A stretch of 64,000 bases of DNA, from contig NZ_OY781918.1 of assembly GCF_963677195.1 (NCBI RefSeq), positions 62,001 to 126,000 of the forward strand. The letters are read 5' to 3'. Positions 54,338 through 62,970 of the stretch are shown here, piece after piece. The notes below the pieces were generated by a model. That model saw only the letters and a list, made by a program, of their open reading frames with translations. It was not told where the DNA came from and did no database searches. Origin of the DNA: an uncultured Marinifilum sp. GTDB taxonomy: Bacteria > Bacteroidota > Bacteroidia > Bacteroidales > Marinifilaceae. The number at the start of each line of letters is the position of its first letter. Positions within the stretch are counted from its first letter, which is position 1. The translations under genes and the position numbers were made by a program.

Positions 54338-55380
54338 ATGCGAATCCAGAGTTAAAAAACAATAAAAAAAGTTTGTTAAATCCTTGATTATCAGTGGAGT
54401 ATATTTGTTTAAATCCTTGAAAATCAGTATCTTGAGGTCAGTTTCGAAGTGACAATTAGATATGATTTCCAAGGATAAAGACGACAAGTTAATAAGAATT
54501 TACTTTTTGGTTTGCGAAAAGTTTGAAGAACTTCAATTTTATTGTGAAAGATTCAGTAATAACAGTAAACCTGAATTTACCGATCAAGAAATTATGACCA
54601 TTTATTTATACTGTATGCACTATGAAGAGCATATAAAAGTAAAACAAATTCACCGTTTTGCTTCTGACTGGTTGAGATCATGGTTTCCAAAGTTAGTAGG
54701 CTATAAAGCCTTTAATAACAGACTTAATAAACTAAGTGGAGCTTTTGCCCGGTTAGTTGAAATACTTTTGTCAGACTATCAGCCGGAAGATTGTTGTCTG
54801 GATCAAAGTTTATTGGACTCAATGCCAATTATTACCTGTTCAGGCAAACGTTCTGGAAAAGTTGCAACAGAAATAACAGATAAAGGATTCTGCTCGACAA
54901 AAGGTATTTATTATTATGGTATGAAACTGCATTTATTGGGTTTCAGACGTATTGGTAAATTGCCACATCCTGAGCAAATACTATTTACTCCTGCTTCTGT
55001 TAATGATGTTAATGTTTTTAAAGAAGCATGGTCAGGTATTGAGAACAGAACATTTTTTGGCGATAAAATATACTTTATTAATGAGCTTAACCAGAATATG
55101 TTGAAACATCAAAACTCTCAGACTCTTGCTCCAATCAAAGGGGTAAAAGGAATGCCAGATATAATAAAACAGAGAATTAAAGCTGCTGATGATTTATTCT
55201 CAACGGCAGTATCCAGAATTAGGCAACCTGTTGAGGCAATATTCAATTGGTTAATTGAAAAAACAGATATTCAAAAAGCTAGTAAAGTCAGATCTACAAA
55301 AGGATTAATGATACATACTTTTGGCAGGTTAGCTGCTGCTTTCATTGCATTAGCACTTTAGATCAACTCTGGATTCGCAT
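54338..55380 (+). mobile_element. IS982-family-like insertion sequence, complete
   Basis: 1043 bp, bounded by perfect 16-bp inverted repeats ATGCGAATCCAGAGTT (54338-54353) and AACTCTGGATTCGCAT (55365-55380). A 5-bp direct repeat TATTC flanks it (54333-54337 and 55381-55385). It contains one intact transposase. Size, repeats and transposase are typical of IS982. Confidence 0.93.
54462..55361 (+). CDS. IS982-family-like DDE transposase
   Basis: 299 residues, intact. Conserved features are LTDQEIM-like TDQEIMTIYLYCMHY, a central LDQSLLDSMPIITC with the first catalytic Asp, then ITDKGFCSTKGIYYYGMKLHLLGF and LFTPASVNDVNVFKE with a second Asp, FFGDKIY with the third acidic region, and VEAIFNWLIEKTDIQKASKVRSTKGLMIHTFGRLAAA. 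That layout fits IS982 better than IS4 or IS5. The gene starts 108 bases inside the element and stops just before the right inverted repeat. Confidence 0.9.
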   Translation: MISKDKDDKLIRIYFLVCEKFEELQFYCERFSNNSKPEFTDQEIMTIYLYCMHYEEHIKVKQIHRFASDWLRSWFPKLVGYKAFNNRLNKLSGAFARLVEILLSDYQPEDCCLDQSLLDSMPIITCSGKRSGKVATEITDKGFCSTKGIYYYGMKLHLLGFRRIGKLPHPEQILFTPASVNDVNVFKEAWSGIENRTFFGDKIYFINELNQNMLKHQNSQTLAPIKGVKGMPDIIKQRIKAADDLFSTAVSRIRQPVEAIFNWLIEKTDIQKASKVRSTKGLMIHTFGRLAAAFIALAL

Positions 55381-55385
55381 TATTC

Positions 55386-55663
55386 TTATTATTCTATTAC
55401 TCGAAATTATCAATTACCATACCAAATATGGATAAAATCATTTGATTTTATTTTAATAACAATTGTTAGTTTTGTATTGTTTTGATAAAAAATATACAAA
55501 TTGATAAAATTATCTTTTAAAGGTGATTCATAAAATAAAAGCTTGTTTTTTACCATCTTAATTTACTTCACCTAAACACTTAATAAATATTTTTGATACA
55601 TTAAGGATAAAATTCACAGACTTCGAGATAGTCATCAATAAAAAACCACATTATTAGCCAAAT
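55386..55663. other. 278-bp AT-rich gap after the IS
   Basis: No gene seen. It must hold the promoter of the M20 hydrolase; no clear TTTG/TAnnTTTG pair found. Confidence 0.35.
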
Positions 55664-56845
55664 ATGATTGACATAAAAAATAAAATTACAGAATATGCAA
55701 AATCTGTAAAAGAAGAGATAATAGAGATACGTTCCCATTTACACAAACATCCCGAGTTATCTTTTGAGGAATTTGAAACCTCTAAATTCATACAAGCAAA
55801 GTTAGATGATTATGGCATATCTTATAAAAATGGATATGTAAAAACGGGAATTGTTGGTATAATTAAAGGCGTAAATCCCCAAAAAAAAGTAATTGCTTTG
55901 CGCTCTGATATGGATGCACTGCCAATAACAGAGAATCCTGAAAATAAACATTGTTCGCTTAATAAAGGAGTAATGCATGCCTGTGGCCACGATATGCACA
56001 TTGCCAGTCTTTTGGGTACTGCAAAAATATTAAATGCATTAAAATCTGAATGGGAAGGAAGCATATTGCTAATTTTTCAGCCTGGCGAGGAGTTATTACC
56101 TGGTGGTGCACGCTTAATGATGGAAGAAGGTGCTCTACAACCCAAGCCTGAATGGATATTAGGACAGCATGTTCTACCAGATATGCCTACAGGAACCGTT
56201 GGCTTTCGATCGGGAATGTATATGGCTTCGGGCGATGAAATATATCTTACCATAAAAGGAAAAGGCGGACACGCAGCCATGCCTCATCGTTGCACCGATA
56301 ATGTATTAATTGCCTCTCATATTATTGTTGCCCTGCAGCAAATTGTAAGCAGACATTGCGATGCCAGAATTCCAACAGTACTATCGTTCGGAAAAATAGA
56401 AGCCAATGGAGCTACTAATATTATTCCCGATGAAGTAAAAATAGCCGGCACTTTTCGTACCATGAACGAAGAATGGAGAGCAAAAGCGAAACAACTAATT
56501 ACCTCTATTGCACAATCAACAGCAAAAGGAATGGGTGCCGAATGTGAGGTAGATATCAGGCATGGCTACCCATTTTTGGTGAATCATGAAAACTATACCG
56601 ATCAGGCCAAATTAAATGCAATTGACTTATTGGGAGAAGATAAGGTTGTGAATATGGATATTCGTATGACAACGGAAGATTTTGGCTTTTATTCTCAAAA
56701 ATATCCTGCTACATTTTATCGCTTCGGTGTAAAATCAGATAAAAATGGAGCTCTTCATACTTCAAATTTTGAGGCAAACGAAGATGCTTTAGAAACATCG
56801 ATGAGAACAATGGCCTGGCTGGCTATTTCCTATTTAAATAAATAG
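55664..56845 (+). CDS. M20-family amidohydrolase (N-acyl-amino-acid / hippurate hydrolase type)
   Basis: 393 residues. M20D features: HLHKHPELSFEEFETSKFI, VIALRSDMDALPITE, HACGHDMHIASLLG (metal His and Asp), FQPGEELLPGGARLMMEEGAL with catalytic Glu, and GQHVLPDMPTG. The dimerisation insert includes IKGKGGHAAMPH. The family removes acyl or aromatic groups from N-acylated amino acids with one or two divalent metals. No signal peptide, so it is cytoplasmic. Stands alone downstream of the IS. Confidence 0.92.
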   Translation: MIDIKNKITEYAKSVKEEIIEIRSHLHKHPELSFEEFETSKFIQAKLDDYGISYKNGYVKTGIVGIIKGVNPQKKVIALRSDMDALPITENPENKHCSLNKGVMHACGHDMHIASLLGTAKILNALKSEWEGSILLIFQPGEELLPGGARLMMEEGALQPKPEWILGQHVLPDMPTGTVGFRSGMYMASGDEIYLTIKGKGGHAAMPHRCTDNVLIASHIIVALQQIVSRHCDARIPTVLSFGKIEANGATNIIPDEVKIAGTFRTMNEEWRAKAKQLITSIAQSTAKGMGAECEVDIRHGYPFLVNHENYTDQAKLNAIDLLGEDKVVNMDIRMTTEDFGFYSQKYPATFYRFGVKSDKNGALHTSNFEANEDALETSMRTMAWLAISYLNK

Positions 56846-56992
56846 TTTTTTCATACCTAAACATTATAAATAAAGGATATAATTCTCTTTATTTCTGAAG
56901 TTTAGATATTAAAATATGTTTTATCATTATTTAATTTCTTTAAAAATAGAAAATTTACTGAAGAATTTATTTTCTCATTAAAAATATGATAT

Positions 56993-57000
56993 TACATTTG
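56993..57000 (+). promoter_or_regulatory. Putative -7 element of the ferredoxin gene (TACATTTG)
   Basis: Full TAnnTTTG match 30 bases before the ATG at 57031. Confidence 0.5.
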
Positions 57001-57030
57001 TGATAGTATTAACATTAAAAATAAAATAAA

Positions 57031-57201
57031 ATGGCTTACGTAATTAACGACGACTGTATTTCTTGCGGTTCTTGTGAAGGAGAATGTCCTGTTGAAGCTA
57101 TCTCTATGGGTGATGAGCATTATGTAATTGACGCAGATCTTTGTACTGATTGTGGTACTTGCGTTGACGCTTGTCCGGTAGAAGCTATTCACCCTGAATA
57201 A
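57031..57201 (+). CDS. 2[4Fe-4S] ferredoxin
   Basis: 56 residues: a classic clostridial-type small ferredoxin. Two cluster motifs, CISCGSCEGECP (CxxCxxCxxxCP) in the first half and CTDCGTCVDACP in the second, ligate two [4Fe-4S] clusters. It carries low-potential electrons, for instance for pyruvate:ferredoxin oxidoreductase or Rnf, which points to an anaerobic or fermentative host. It begins MAYVINDDC and ends in HPE. It has its own promoter element and shares a terminator with the convergent folate gene. Confidence 0.95.
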   Translation: MAYVINDDCISCGSCEGECPVEAISMGDEHYVIDADLCTDCGTCVDACPVEAIHPE

Positions 57202-57220
57202 TCGCAACTAACCGATATTA

Positions 57221-57253
57221 AAAAAACCAGTGATCAGATCACTGGTTTTTTTA
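57221..57253. terminator. Bidirectional terminator between ferredoxin and folate gene
   Basis: AAACCAGTGAT, CAG loop, ATCACTGGTTT with A and T runs outside; perfect 11-bp stem. Confidence 0.92.
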
Positions 57254-57805
57254 TTAGTGGATAATGGTATTCATTTTAATATCATGCTCATCAATTGGAA
57301 CTTGATCCAAAATCTGAAAATCAAAACATATACCAACCTTATAAGCACTTAATGATTGTAATAAACGATCGTAATATGCTTTTCCTCGTCCCATCCTATT
57401 ATTTTGCTTATCGAAAGCTACTCCAGGAATCAGGATTAAATCAATTTCATCTTCAGCCATAAATACAGGTCCGTCGGGTTCGGGAATGCCATAATTTTCT
57501 CCATCAACTAAATATTCTCGTCCTTTAAATTCCTTTAAATCGAGCGTTGTACCTTTAACACAAGGCAGAATAACCTTTTTCTGCTTTGCCCACTTACAAA
57601 CAAAATCGTGCGAAAACACCTCATCTTTCATCGACCAGTAAAGCATTACTACTTTTGCATCGATAAACTCAGGCATTTCTTCCAGCTTTTTTAAAACGGG
57701 CTGCGACAATTCTTTTTTTTGCGCTTCGGAATATTCTAGCTTCAACAGCTTTATTTCTTTACGGATTTTTTTCTTCTCTTGGTCTATATTCGTATTTGTG
57801 TCCAT
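57254..57805 (-). CDS. 5-formyltetrahydrofolate cyclo-ligase
   Basis: 183 residues from MDTNTNIDQEKKKIRKEIK (start 57805); the ORF extends upstream over the preceding gene's stop, which argues for the shorter form. It converts 5-formyl-THF to 5,10-methenyl-THF with ATP. Conserved parts are QEKKKIRKEI near the N-terminus, VMLYWSMKDEVFS, PCVKGTTLDLKEFKG, GIPEPDGPVF, LILIPGVAFDKQNNRMGRGKAYYDRLL (ATP-binding) and VPIDEHDIKMNTIIH. It begins 4 bases after the nitrilase-like gene, so they are co-transcribed, and gldB lies before them. Confidence 0.93.
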   Translation of the reverse strand: MDTNTNIDQEKKKIRKEIKLLKLEYSEAQKKELSQPVLKKLEEMPEFIDAKVVMLYWSMKDEVFSHDFVCKWAKQKKVILPCVKGTTLDLKEFKGREYLVDGENYGIPEPDGPVFMAEDEIDLILIPGVAFDKQNNRMGRGKAYYDRLLQSLSAYKVGICFDFQILDQVPIDEHDIKMNTIIH

Positions 57806-57809
57806 CGTT

Positions 57810-58583
57810 TTATTCGTATATATCACTTCTTCTATCTTTAAAAGCATCGTTCATGGGAGTAATCATTTTGTTTCTTGCAAGTTTAGGATCAATATCCAGA
57901 ATAAGAATCTCTTCTTCAGCTCCTGCTTTGGCTATAAGTTCGCCTTTAGGATTAGTAATTACAGATTGTCCTGTGAATGTTAAGTCTTTTTCTGTTCCTA
58001 TTCTATTTGCAGTAGCAATAAAAATGCGGTTTATAAGAGAATAAGAAGGAATTACCGATTGTGCATAAGGTAAAACCAAATTCGATGGATGTAAAATTAA
58101 ATCAACACCATTAAGTGCTAATTTCCTCCATACTTCGGGAAACATCCAATCGAAACAAACGAGCATCCCGATTTTTACTTTGTCAATAGTAAAAATGGGT
58201 AAACCTAAATTTCCTGGCTCAAAAATCTTTTTCTCGTTCATAAACAAATGAAGCTTTCTGTATTTTCCAATTACTCCTGTTTTATCGATTAAAAGTGCTG
58301 TATTAAATAAGTTATTTCCTTCGCGTTCGCAAAATCCAGTTGCCACGCAAAACTCATACTCTCTGCAATAATTTTTCAAGAAATTTATAAAAACACTGTC
58401 TTCAATAGTTTCAGAAAATTGTTTTGCCTCATCTTTCGAATCGAAATTGTAACCCGAATTTGCCAGTTCAGGTAAAACAAGCAAATCGGCATTTTTAGCC
58501 TTTTCTAATAAAGGTTTTAGTTTTTCTATATTCGATTTTATATCTCCAAAAACCGGAGCAAACTGAATAAGTGCAATTTTCAT
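57810..58583 (-). CDS. Carbon-nitrogen hydrolase (nitrilase superfamily)
   Basis: 257 residues. Nitrilase triad: Glu in LVLPELANSGY, Lys in YRKLHLFMNEKK and Cys in MLVCFDWMFPEVWRKLALNG. It probably hydrolyses an amide, such as an omega-amidase or deaminated-glutathione/carbamoyl substrate, in the cytoplasm. Located between gldB (22 bases upstream) and the folate gene, all in one direction. A second protein with a nitrilase domain, NAD synthetase, lies on the other side of gldB, but the two are only distantly similar. Confidence 0.9.
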   Translation of the reverse strand: MKIALIQFAPVFGDIKSNIEKLKPLLEKAKNADLLVLPELANSGYNFDSKDEAKQFSETIEDSVFINFLKNYCREYEFCVATGFCEREGNNLFNTALLIDKTGVIGKYRKLHLFMNEKKIFEPGNLGLPIFTIDKVKIGMLVCFDWMFPEVWRKLALNGVDLILHPSNLVLPYAQSVIPSYSLINRIFIATANRIGTEKDLTFTGQSVITNPKGELIAKAGAEEEILILDIDPKLARNKMITPMNDAFKDRRSDIYE

Positions 58584-58605
58584 TTCGAGAAATTTAATTT
58601 ATTTA

Positions 58606-59616
58606 TCAAGGCTGAAAAGCCGAAGCTCTTAATATCATACCATAATCATTCTCGTTCATTAATTTTTCGAGCGTATAGTTTTCATTCTTTTCCATAAATT
58701 CCTTTACAATTTGTAAGCCCATCCAAATTCCTGTTCTCGAAGGCGATTCTTCTGGCATTCCAGGTGTAAAAGGTCCATCGTTAATGTACTTTATAATGGT
58801 TCTGTATTCGGTACTAAACAAATGCTTTTGCTCAATAATATAACCCCATATTAATGCTTTGTTCTGTTTGCACCATTCCAATTCCTCACTGGTATATTTC
58901 ATTACATCGGCAGCAGGCAAATTGGGCATTAGCTTTTCTACAAAATAGCGGATTTTCCCCTGATAAATCATATTACTTATTAAATCATCTTTTAAAGGAC
59001 GAAAGGGAAATTCTGTTAATCCGTAGGCAAGAATTACATCCTGAGAAATTCTTTTAGGAATCATATTCTTACGCGCATACATTGGTGTTCTTAAGTGAGA
59101 ATAAAACTCACATTTTTCGCCTAAATATTTATCAAGACTTATGCCAATAATATCTTTGGCAACAACTATCGATTGGTTAAATCCAGATATCTGAGTATAA
59201 AATTGCGGGATTCGGAAATCAGGAAAATAATACTTTAAATACTTAAAAGCTCTGGTCAACTCTATCTCCTTTTCTGCCATATCCGGATAAACGGCAAAAA
59301 CCTGTTGGCTAACTTCACTAATAATCGAATCGTATAAAAACTTATTCAGGTAATCTATATAATCCGGAGTATTAATATCTCCCAATCCAATTACCTTATT
59401 ACTATACAAGGATAAAAAATCTTTATATTCCATTTTAAATTTTTCAAGATCAGGATCTTTCTTTAGTTTAAATAAATCCTTATCGAAACGTTTAATCGTA
59501 AGCTTTACATCAATATCCGAAACATCTGGATTATTATTTTTAGACTTACAGGAAGAAAGATTACTTACAATTAGAATTGGAATTAAAAGTTTAAGTATCT
59601 GTTTTAATAAATTCAT
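58606..59616 (-). CDS. gldB: Gliding-motility lipoprotein GldB homologue
   Basis: 336 residues. Lipoprotein signal with Cys near 23 (VSNLSSCKSK). Body with DVKLTIKRFDKDLFKLKKDPDLEKFKMEYKDFLSLYSNKVIGLGD, FPDFRIPQFYTQISGFNQSIVVAKDIIGISLDKYLG and FSTEYRTIIKYINDGPFTPGMPEESPSRTGIWMGLQIVKEFM, all strongly conserved in GldB. In Flavobacterium it is required for gliding; non-gliding Bacteroidales also carry it, so gliding does not follow. In many Bacteroidota gldB lies next to nadE, as here. First gene of the operon with the nitrilase-like and folate genes. Confidence 0.94.
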   Translation of the reverse strand: MNLLKQILKLLIPILIVSNLSSCKSKNNNPDVSDIDVKLTIKRFDKDLFKLKKDPDLEKFKMEYKDFLSLYSNKVIGLGDINTPDYIDYLNKFLYDSIISEVSQQVFAVYPDMAEKEIELTRAFKYLKYYFPDFRIPQFYTQISGFNQSIVVAKDIIGISLDKYLGEKCEFYSHLRTPMYARKNMIPKRISQDVILAYGLTEFPFRPLKDDLISNMIYQGKIRYFVEKLMPNLPAADVMKYTSEELEWCKQNKALIWGYIIEQKHLFSTEYRTIIKYINDGPFTPGMPEESPSRTGIWMGLQIVKEFMEKNENYTLEKLMNENDYGMILRASAFQP

Positions 59617-59913
59617 TCAAAAGAATTTTAAATATTTATTTTATGAATTGTGCTTCTCAAAAATAAACAAAGCATAATTCAAAGAAAACAATTTCGCCAC
59701 TTAATGCTCAGCTTTTTCGTTTGCAGCACATTTCATTTCTTTTTTATAACTAAATTTGTGCAATACAAATAAAAGATTTGAGAAGTAAGACCTAAGAACT
59801 TACAGGATCCATTCGTTGTTCTGCTCATTCCCTTTTGTATTTTATTTTTTAATTATAATAGATATCAGGTTAAAATCTAATATCTAATGTCTTAAATCTC
59901 ATTTCTAAACAAA
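59617..59913. other. Divergent promoter region gldB/nadE
   Basis: 297 bp. A TAAATTTG element (59751-59758, plus) is a candidate for nadE but gives a leader of about 150 bases. On the minus strand TATTTTTG (59658-59665) is a candidate for gldB. No riboswitch-like fold is recognised. Confidence 0.4.
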
Positions 59914-61560
59914 ATGAAAATAGCATTAGCACAATTAAACTACCATATTGGCAATTTCGAAAGCAATACAGAAAAAATAATTTCAATCATTGAAAAATCA
60001 AAAAAAGAAAATGTCGATTTGCTTATTTTTTCGGAGTTGGCCATTTGTGGATATCCTCCTAAAGATTTATTAGAACGTAAAGATTTTGTGGATCGCACAT
60101 TACTTGCCTTAAAGAAAGTTGCAAAGAACTGTACCGATATTGCTGCTGTTATTGGAGGTCCATCAATAAATCCAAATACAAAAGGTAAAAACCTTTACAA
60201 TTCGGCTTATTTTATTTCTAATGGTAAAATAGAGAGTATTCACAATAAAAGCCTATTGCCAAATTACGATATTTTCGATGAATACAGATATTTCGAACCC
60301 AACACAGAATTCTCGCTGGTAGAATTTAAGGGCAAGAAAATTGCAATAACTATTTGTGAAGATTTATGGGAAAATCAGCCAACCGATAATAATTTTTCAA
60401 AATCGGAACTATACACCGTTTCTCCCATGGAGGAACTAAACAAATTACAGCCCGATTTTGTAGTAAATATTGCAGCCTCACCTTTTTCTTACAATCAAAA
60501 AAATTACAGAACCAACATTCTTAAAACATGTAGCCAAAAATACGAGTTACCTGTATTTTATGTGAATCAAATAGGTGCACACACCGAACTAATTTTCGAT
60601 GGCGACTCTATGGTTTTAAACTCGAAAGGCGAGCTTGCCTGTCGATTAAAATATTTCGAGGAAGATTATAAAATTGTTGATTTAGATAAAATAGAAAATT
60701 CTCAAATTGAGGAAAAAGAAGTTGATTATATCGAAAAAATTCATGACGCCCTTGTACTAGGACTAAAGGATTATTTTGAGAAAATGGGCTTTAAACAAGC
60801 ATGCTTAGGATTATCAGGCGGAATTGATTCTGCCGTTACTGTTGTTTTAGCCGAAAGGGCACTTGGCAAAGAAAATGTAAGAGTACTGCTTATGCCATCG
60901 GAGTTTTCGTCGGATCATTCCATTAAAGATGCTGTAGATTTAGCAGAAAACCTAGGAATACAATACGAAATTGTTGCCATTCAGGATATATTTAATGAAT
61001 TCCAGAAATCATTAAGTCCTATTTTTGGCGATTTACCTTTTAATGTTGCCGAAGAAAACATACAAGCCCGAATTCGTGGAACCTTAATGATGGGTTTATC
61101 CAATAAATTCGGACACATACTTCTTAACACATCGAACAAAAGTGAAGCTGCTGTTGGATACGGTACACTTTATGGAGATATGAACGGAGGACTATCGGTA
61201 TTGGGGGATGTTTACAAAACCGATGTGTTTAAAATGGCCTGGTTTATGAATAAAGATGCCGAAGTTATTCCGGAAAATACAATTGTAAAACCACCTTCGG
61301 CCGAATTGCGTCCCGATCAAAAAGATTCAGATTCTTTACCCGATTATGACATTTTAGATGGTATTTTATACCGATATATAGAAAAAAATATGTCTTTTGA
61401 AGAAATTATTAAGGAAGGTTTTGAAAAAGAAACCGTAAAAAAGGCAATTCGTCTGGTAAATATGAATGAGTACAAAAGATTCCAAACTCCGCCTATATTG
61501 CGCGTTTCATCTAAGGCTTTTGGCTTTGGTCGAAAAATACCATTGGTAGCAAAACACTAG
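59914..61560 (+). CDS. nadE: NAD synthetase with nitrilase-like glutamine amidotransferase domain
   Basis: 548 residues. The N-terminal nitrilase-fold domain (about 1-260) takes ammonia from glutamine: Glu in LLIFSELAICGYPP, Lys in HNKSLLPNYDIFDE and Cys in ITICEDLWEN. The C-terminal synthetase domain (about 275-548) has the ATP pyrophosphatase loop LGLSGGIDSAV and LLNTSNKSEAAVGYGTLYGDMNGGLSVLGDVYKTDVF. It makes NAD from nicotinate adenine dinucleotide in the cytoplasm. Divergent from gldB and followed by a Crp/Fnr-type regulator. Confidence 0.96.
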   Translation: MKIALAQLNYHIGNFESNTEKIISIIEKSKKENVDLLIFSELAICGYPPKDLLERKDFVDRTLLALKKVAKNCTDIAAVIGGPSINPNTKGKNLYNSAYFISNGKIESIHNKSLLPNYDIFDEYRYFEPNTEFSLVEFKGKKIAITICEDLWENQPTDNNFSKSELYTVSPMEELNKLQPDFVVNIAASPFSYNQKNYRTNILKTCSQKYELPVFYVNQIGAHTELIFDGDSMVLNSKGELACRLKYFEEDYKIVDLDKIENSQIEEKEVDYIEKIHDALVLGLKDYFEKMGFKQACLGLSGGIDSAVTVVLAERALGKENVRVLLMPSEFSSDHSIKDAVDLAENLGIQYEIVAIQDIFNEFQKSLSPIFGDLPFNVAEENIQARIRGTLMMGLSNKFGHILLNTSNKSEAAVGYGTLYGDMNGGLSVLGDVYKTDVFKMAWFMNKDAEVIPENTIVKPPSAELRPDQKDSDSLPDYDILDGILYRYIEKNMSFEEIIKEGFEKETVKKAIRLVNMNEYKRFQTPPILRVSSKAFGFGRKIPLVAKH

Positions 61561-61657
61561 CTTTTGGGTATAAACACCTACAATATAGCATGTTGTCGAA
61601 CAGATAGGGAATAATGATTTTTTTCTCTATTTGTTTTCTCTTTTAATTTCATTTATA

Positions 61658-61665
61658 TACTTTTG
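61658..61665 (+). promoter_or_regulatory. Putative -7 element of the Crp/Fnr gene (TACTTTTG)
   Basis: Full TAnnTTTG match 52 bases before the ATG at 61718. The nearest TTTG is 24 bases upstream, a little far. Confidence 0.4.
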
Positions 61666-61717
61666 AAGTGTTTTAAAACATGCAAGTATATTTTTTTAAC
61701 CATATTCTGCTTTTTGT

Positions 61718-62434
61718 ATGATTGAGAATGAAAGAAAGTCGAGAGAGACTATTTGTGGGGAAATAATAAGCAATCCAAACTCTGTATTTAATGTTCTTAC
61801 TCCTGGCGAGAAAGAAGAATTAAAGTCGAATATGACTTGTTCTTTTTTTAAGAAGGGCGAATACATTTACAAAGAAGGCGAAAGACCAATTGGTCTGATT
61901 TGTTTATCGGAAGGGAAAGTTAAAATTTTTAAAGAAGGTGTTGGCGGACGCGAACAAATTGTTCGTATGGCAAAACCAATTGGTTTTATTGGCTATCGCG
62001 CACTCTTTGCAGAGGAGAACAATATTGCATCGGCAGTAGCTATCGAAGACTCTATTACCTGTACAGTAAGCTATGATTTGATACTAAAACTACTTCGATC
62101 GAATGCAGAACTGGCTCTTTGTATTATCCGTTCGCTTTCTACAGAACTTGGTTTCTCGAACAACAGAACTATTACGCTTACACAAAAGCATATTCGCGGA
62201 CGACTGGCAGAATCATTGCTATTTTTGCGTGATACTTATGGATTTGAAGACGATGAAGCAACCATTAAGGTATATTTATCGAGAGAAGATATTGCAAACT
62301 TATCGAACATGACCACTTCGAATGCAATTCGCACACTATCGACTTTTGCCAGCGAAGGTGTAATTGCTATTGATGGACGAAAAATAAAAATATTAGACAA
62401 GGTTCGCCTTGATAGAATAAGTAAGTTAGGATAA
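61718..62434 (+). CDS. Crp/Fnr-family transcriptional regulator
   Basis: 238 residues. An N-terminal cyclic-nucleotide-binding-like beta-barrel (about 25-145: LTPGEKEELKSNMTCSFFKKGEYIYKEGERPIGLICLSEGKVKIFKEG) is followed by a C-terminal winged helix (about 160-230: LSREDIANLSNMTTSNAIRTLSTFASEGVIAIDGRKIKILD). There is no N-terminal Cys cluster as in Fnr, and the phosphate-binding cassette is not well matched, so the effector is unclear. It stands alone before a terminator and an insertion element. Confidence 0.9.
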   Translation: MIENERKSRETICGEIISNPNSVFNVLTPGEKEELKSNMTCSFFKKGEYIYKEGERPIGLICLSEGKVKIFKEGVGGREQIVRMAKPIGFIGYRALFAEENNIASAVAIEDSITCTVSYDLILKLLRSNAELALCIIRSLSTELGFSNNRTITLTQKHIRGRLAESLLFLRDTYGFEDDEATIKVYLSREDIANLSNMTTSNAIRTLSTFASEGVIAIDGRKIKILDKVRLDRISKLG

Positions 62435-62457
62435 CTTTTAAAAACAATATTGATTGA

Positions 62458-62488
62458 AGAGACGGTAGATAATATCGTCTCTTTTTTT
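62458..62488 (+). terminator. Terminator of the Crp/Fnr gene
   Basis: AGAGACGG pairs with TCGTCTCT (one G-U) across a short loop and is followed by seven T. Confidence 0.85.
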
Positions 62489-62595
62489 ATTCTACCCCAT
62501 CATTAGAATGAAATTATTAAGGATCAGTTTCAAAAGTTGGGTCTGCGTACAAAAAGGAATACCTTTGCTGATAGAAAAAACACTTTAGATTATAT

Positions 62596-62970
62596 ATGCA
62601 AAAGTCACTACTCTCACTATTTTTTCCAGAAGGTCTTTTAGATTATTTTAATATAATAGATTTTAAAGAGGTTTCTAGCGGGAAAGAAATTTACGAAAGA
62701 AGATTAACTATTTATTTAGAAGAAAAGAAGATTATTCCTGAGGAATATAAGGATTATTCTATCAAAGCCAGTGGTTTTATGCCAGCACGAGAAATAGAAG
62801 ATTATCCCATTCGAGATATGTTAGTTAAGCTTAATGTCAAGCGTCGTCGTTGGGATGTTGTTGTTGATGGCAAGAGTAAAAAAGTAAGTAGAGATTGGAA
62901 TTTGATCATTTCAGGAACTCGCATGTCTGCAGAGTATTCTGCTTTTTTAAAAGAAGTTAGTCGATTTTAA
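62596..62970 (+). CDS. ISAon1-type transposase, N-terminal part
   Basis: 124 residues, beginning MQKSLLSLFFPEGLLDYFNI and ending KEVSRF. It has a basic patch LNVKRRRWDVVVDGKSKKVSRDW and probably forms the DNA-binding region. It ends in TTT TAA; the second frame begins at this point one base further on (+1). The DDE part follows in that frame without its own start codon. Confidence 0.85.
   Translation: MQKSLLSLFFPEGLLDYFNIIDFKEVSSGKEIYERRLTIYLEEKKIIPEEYKDYSIKASGFMPAREIEDYPIRDMLVKLNVKRRRWDVVVDGKSKKVSRDWNLIISGTRMSAEYSAFLKEVSRF

Noticed and set aside
56992-57207. 71-codon minus-strand ORF opposite the ferredoxin gene
   Set aside because: Antisense to a clear 2[4Fe-4S] ferredoxin with its own promoter and terminator.
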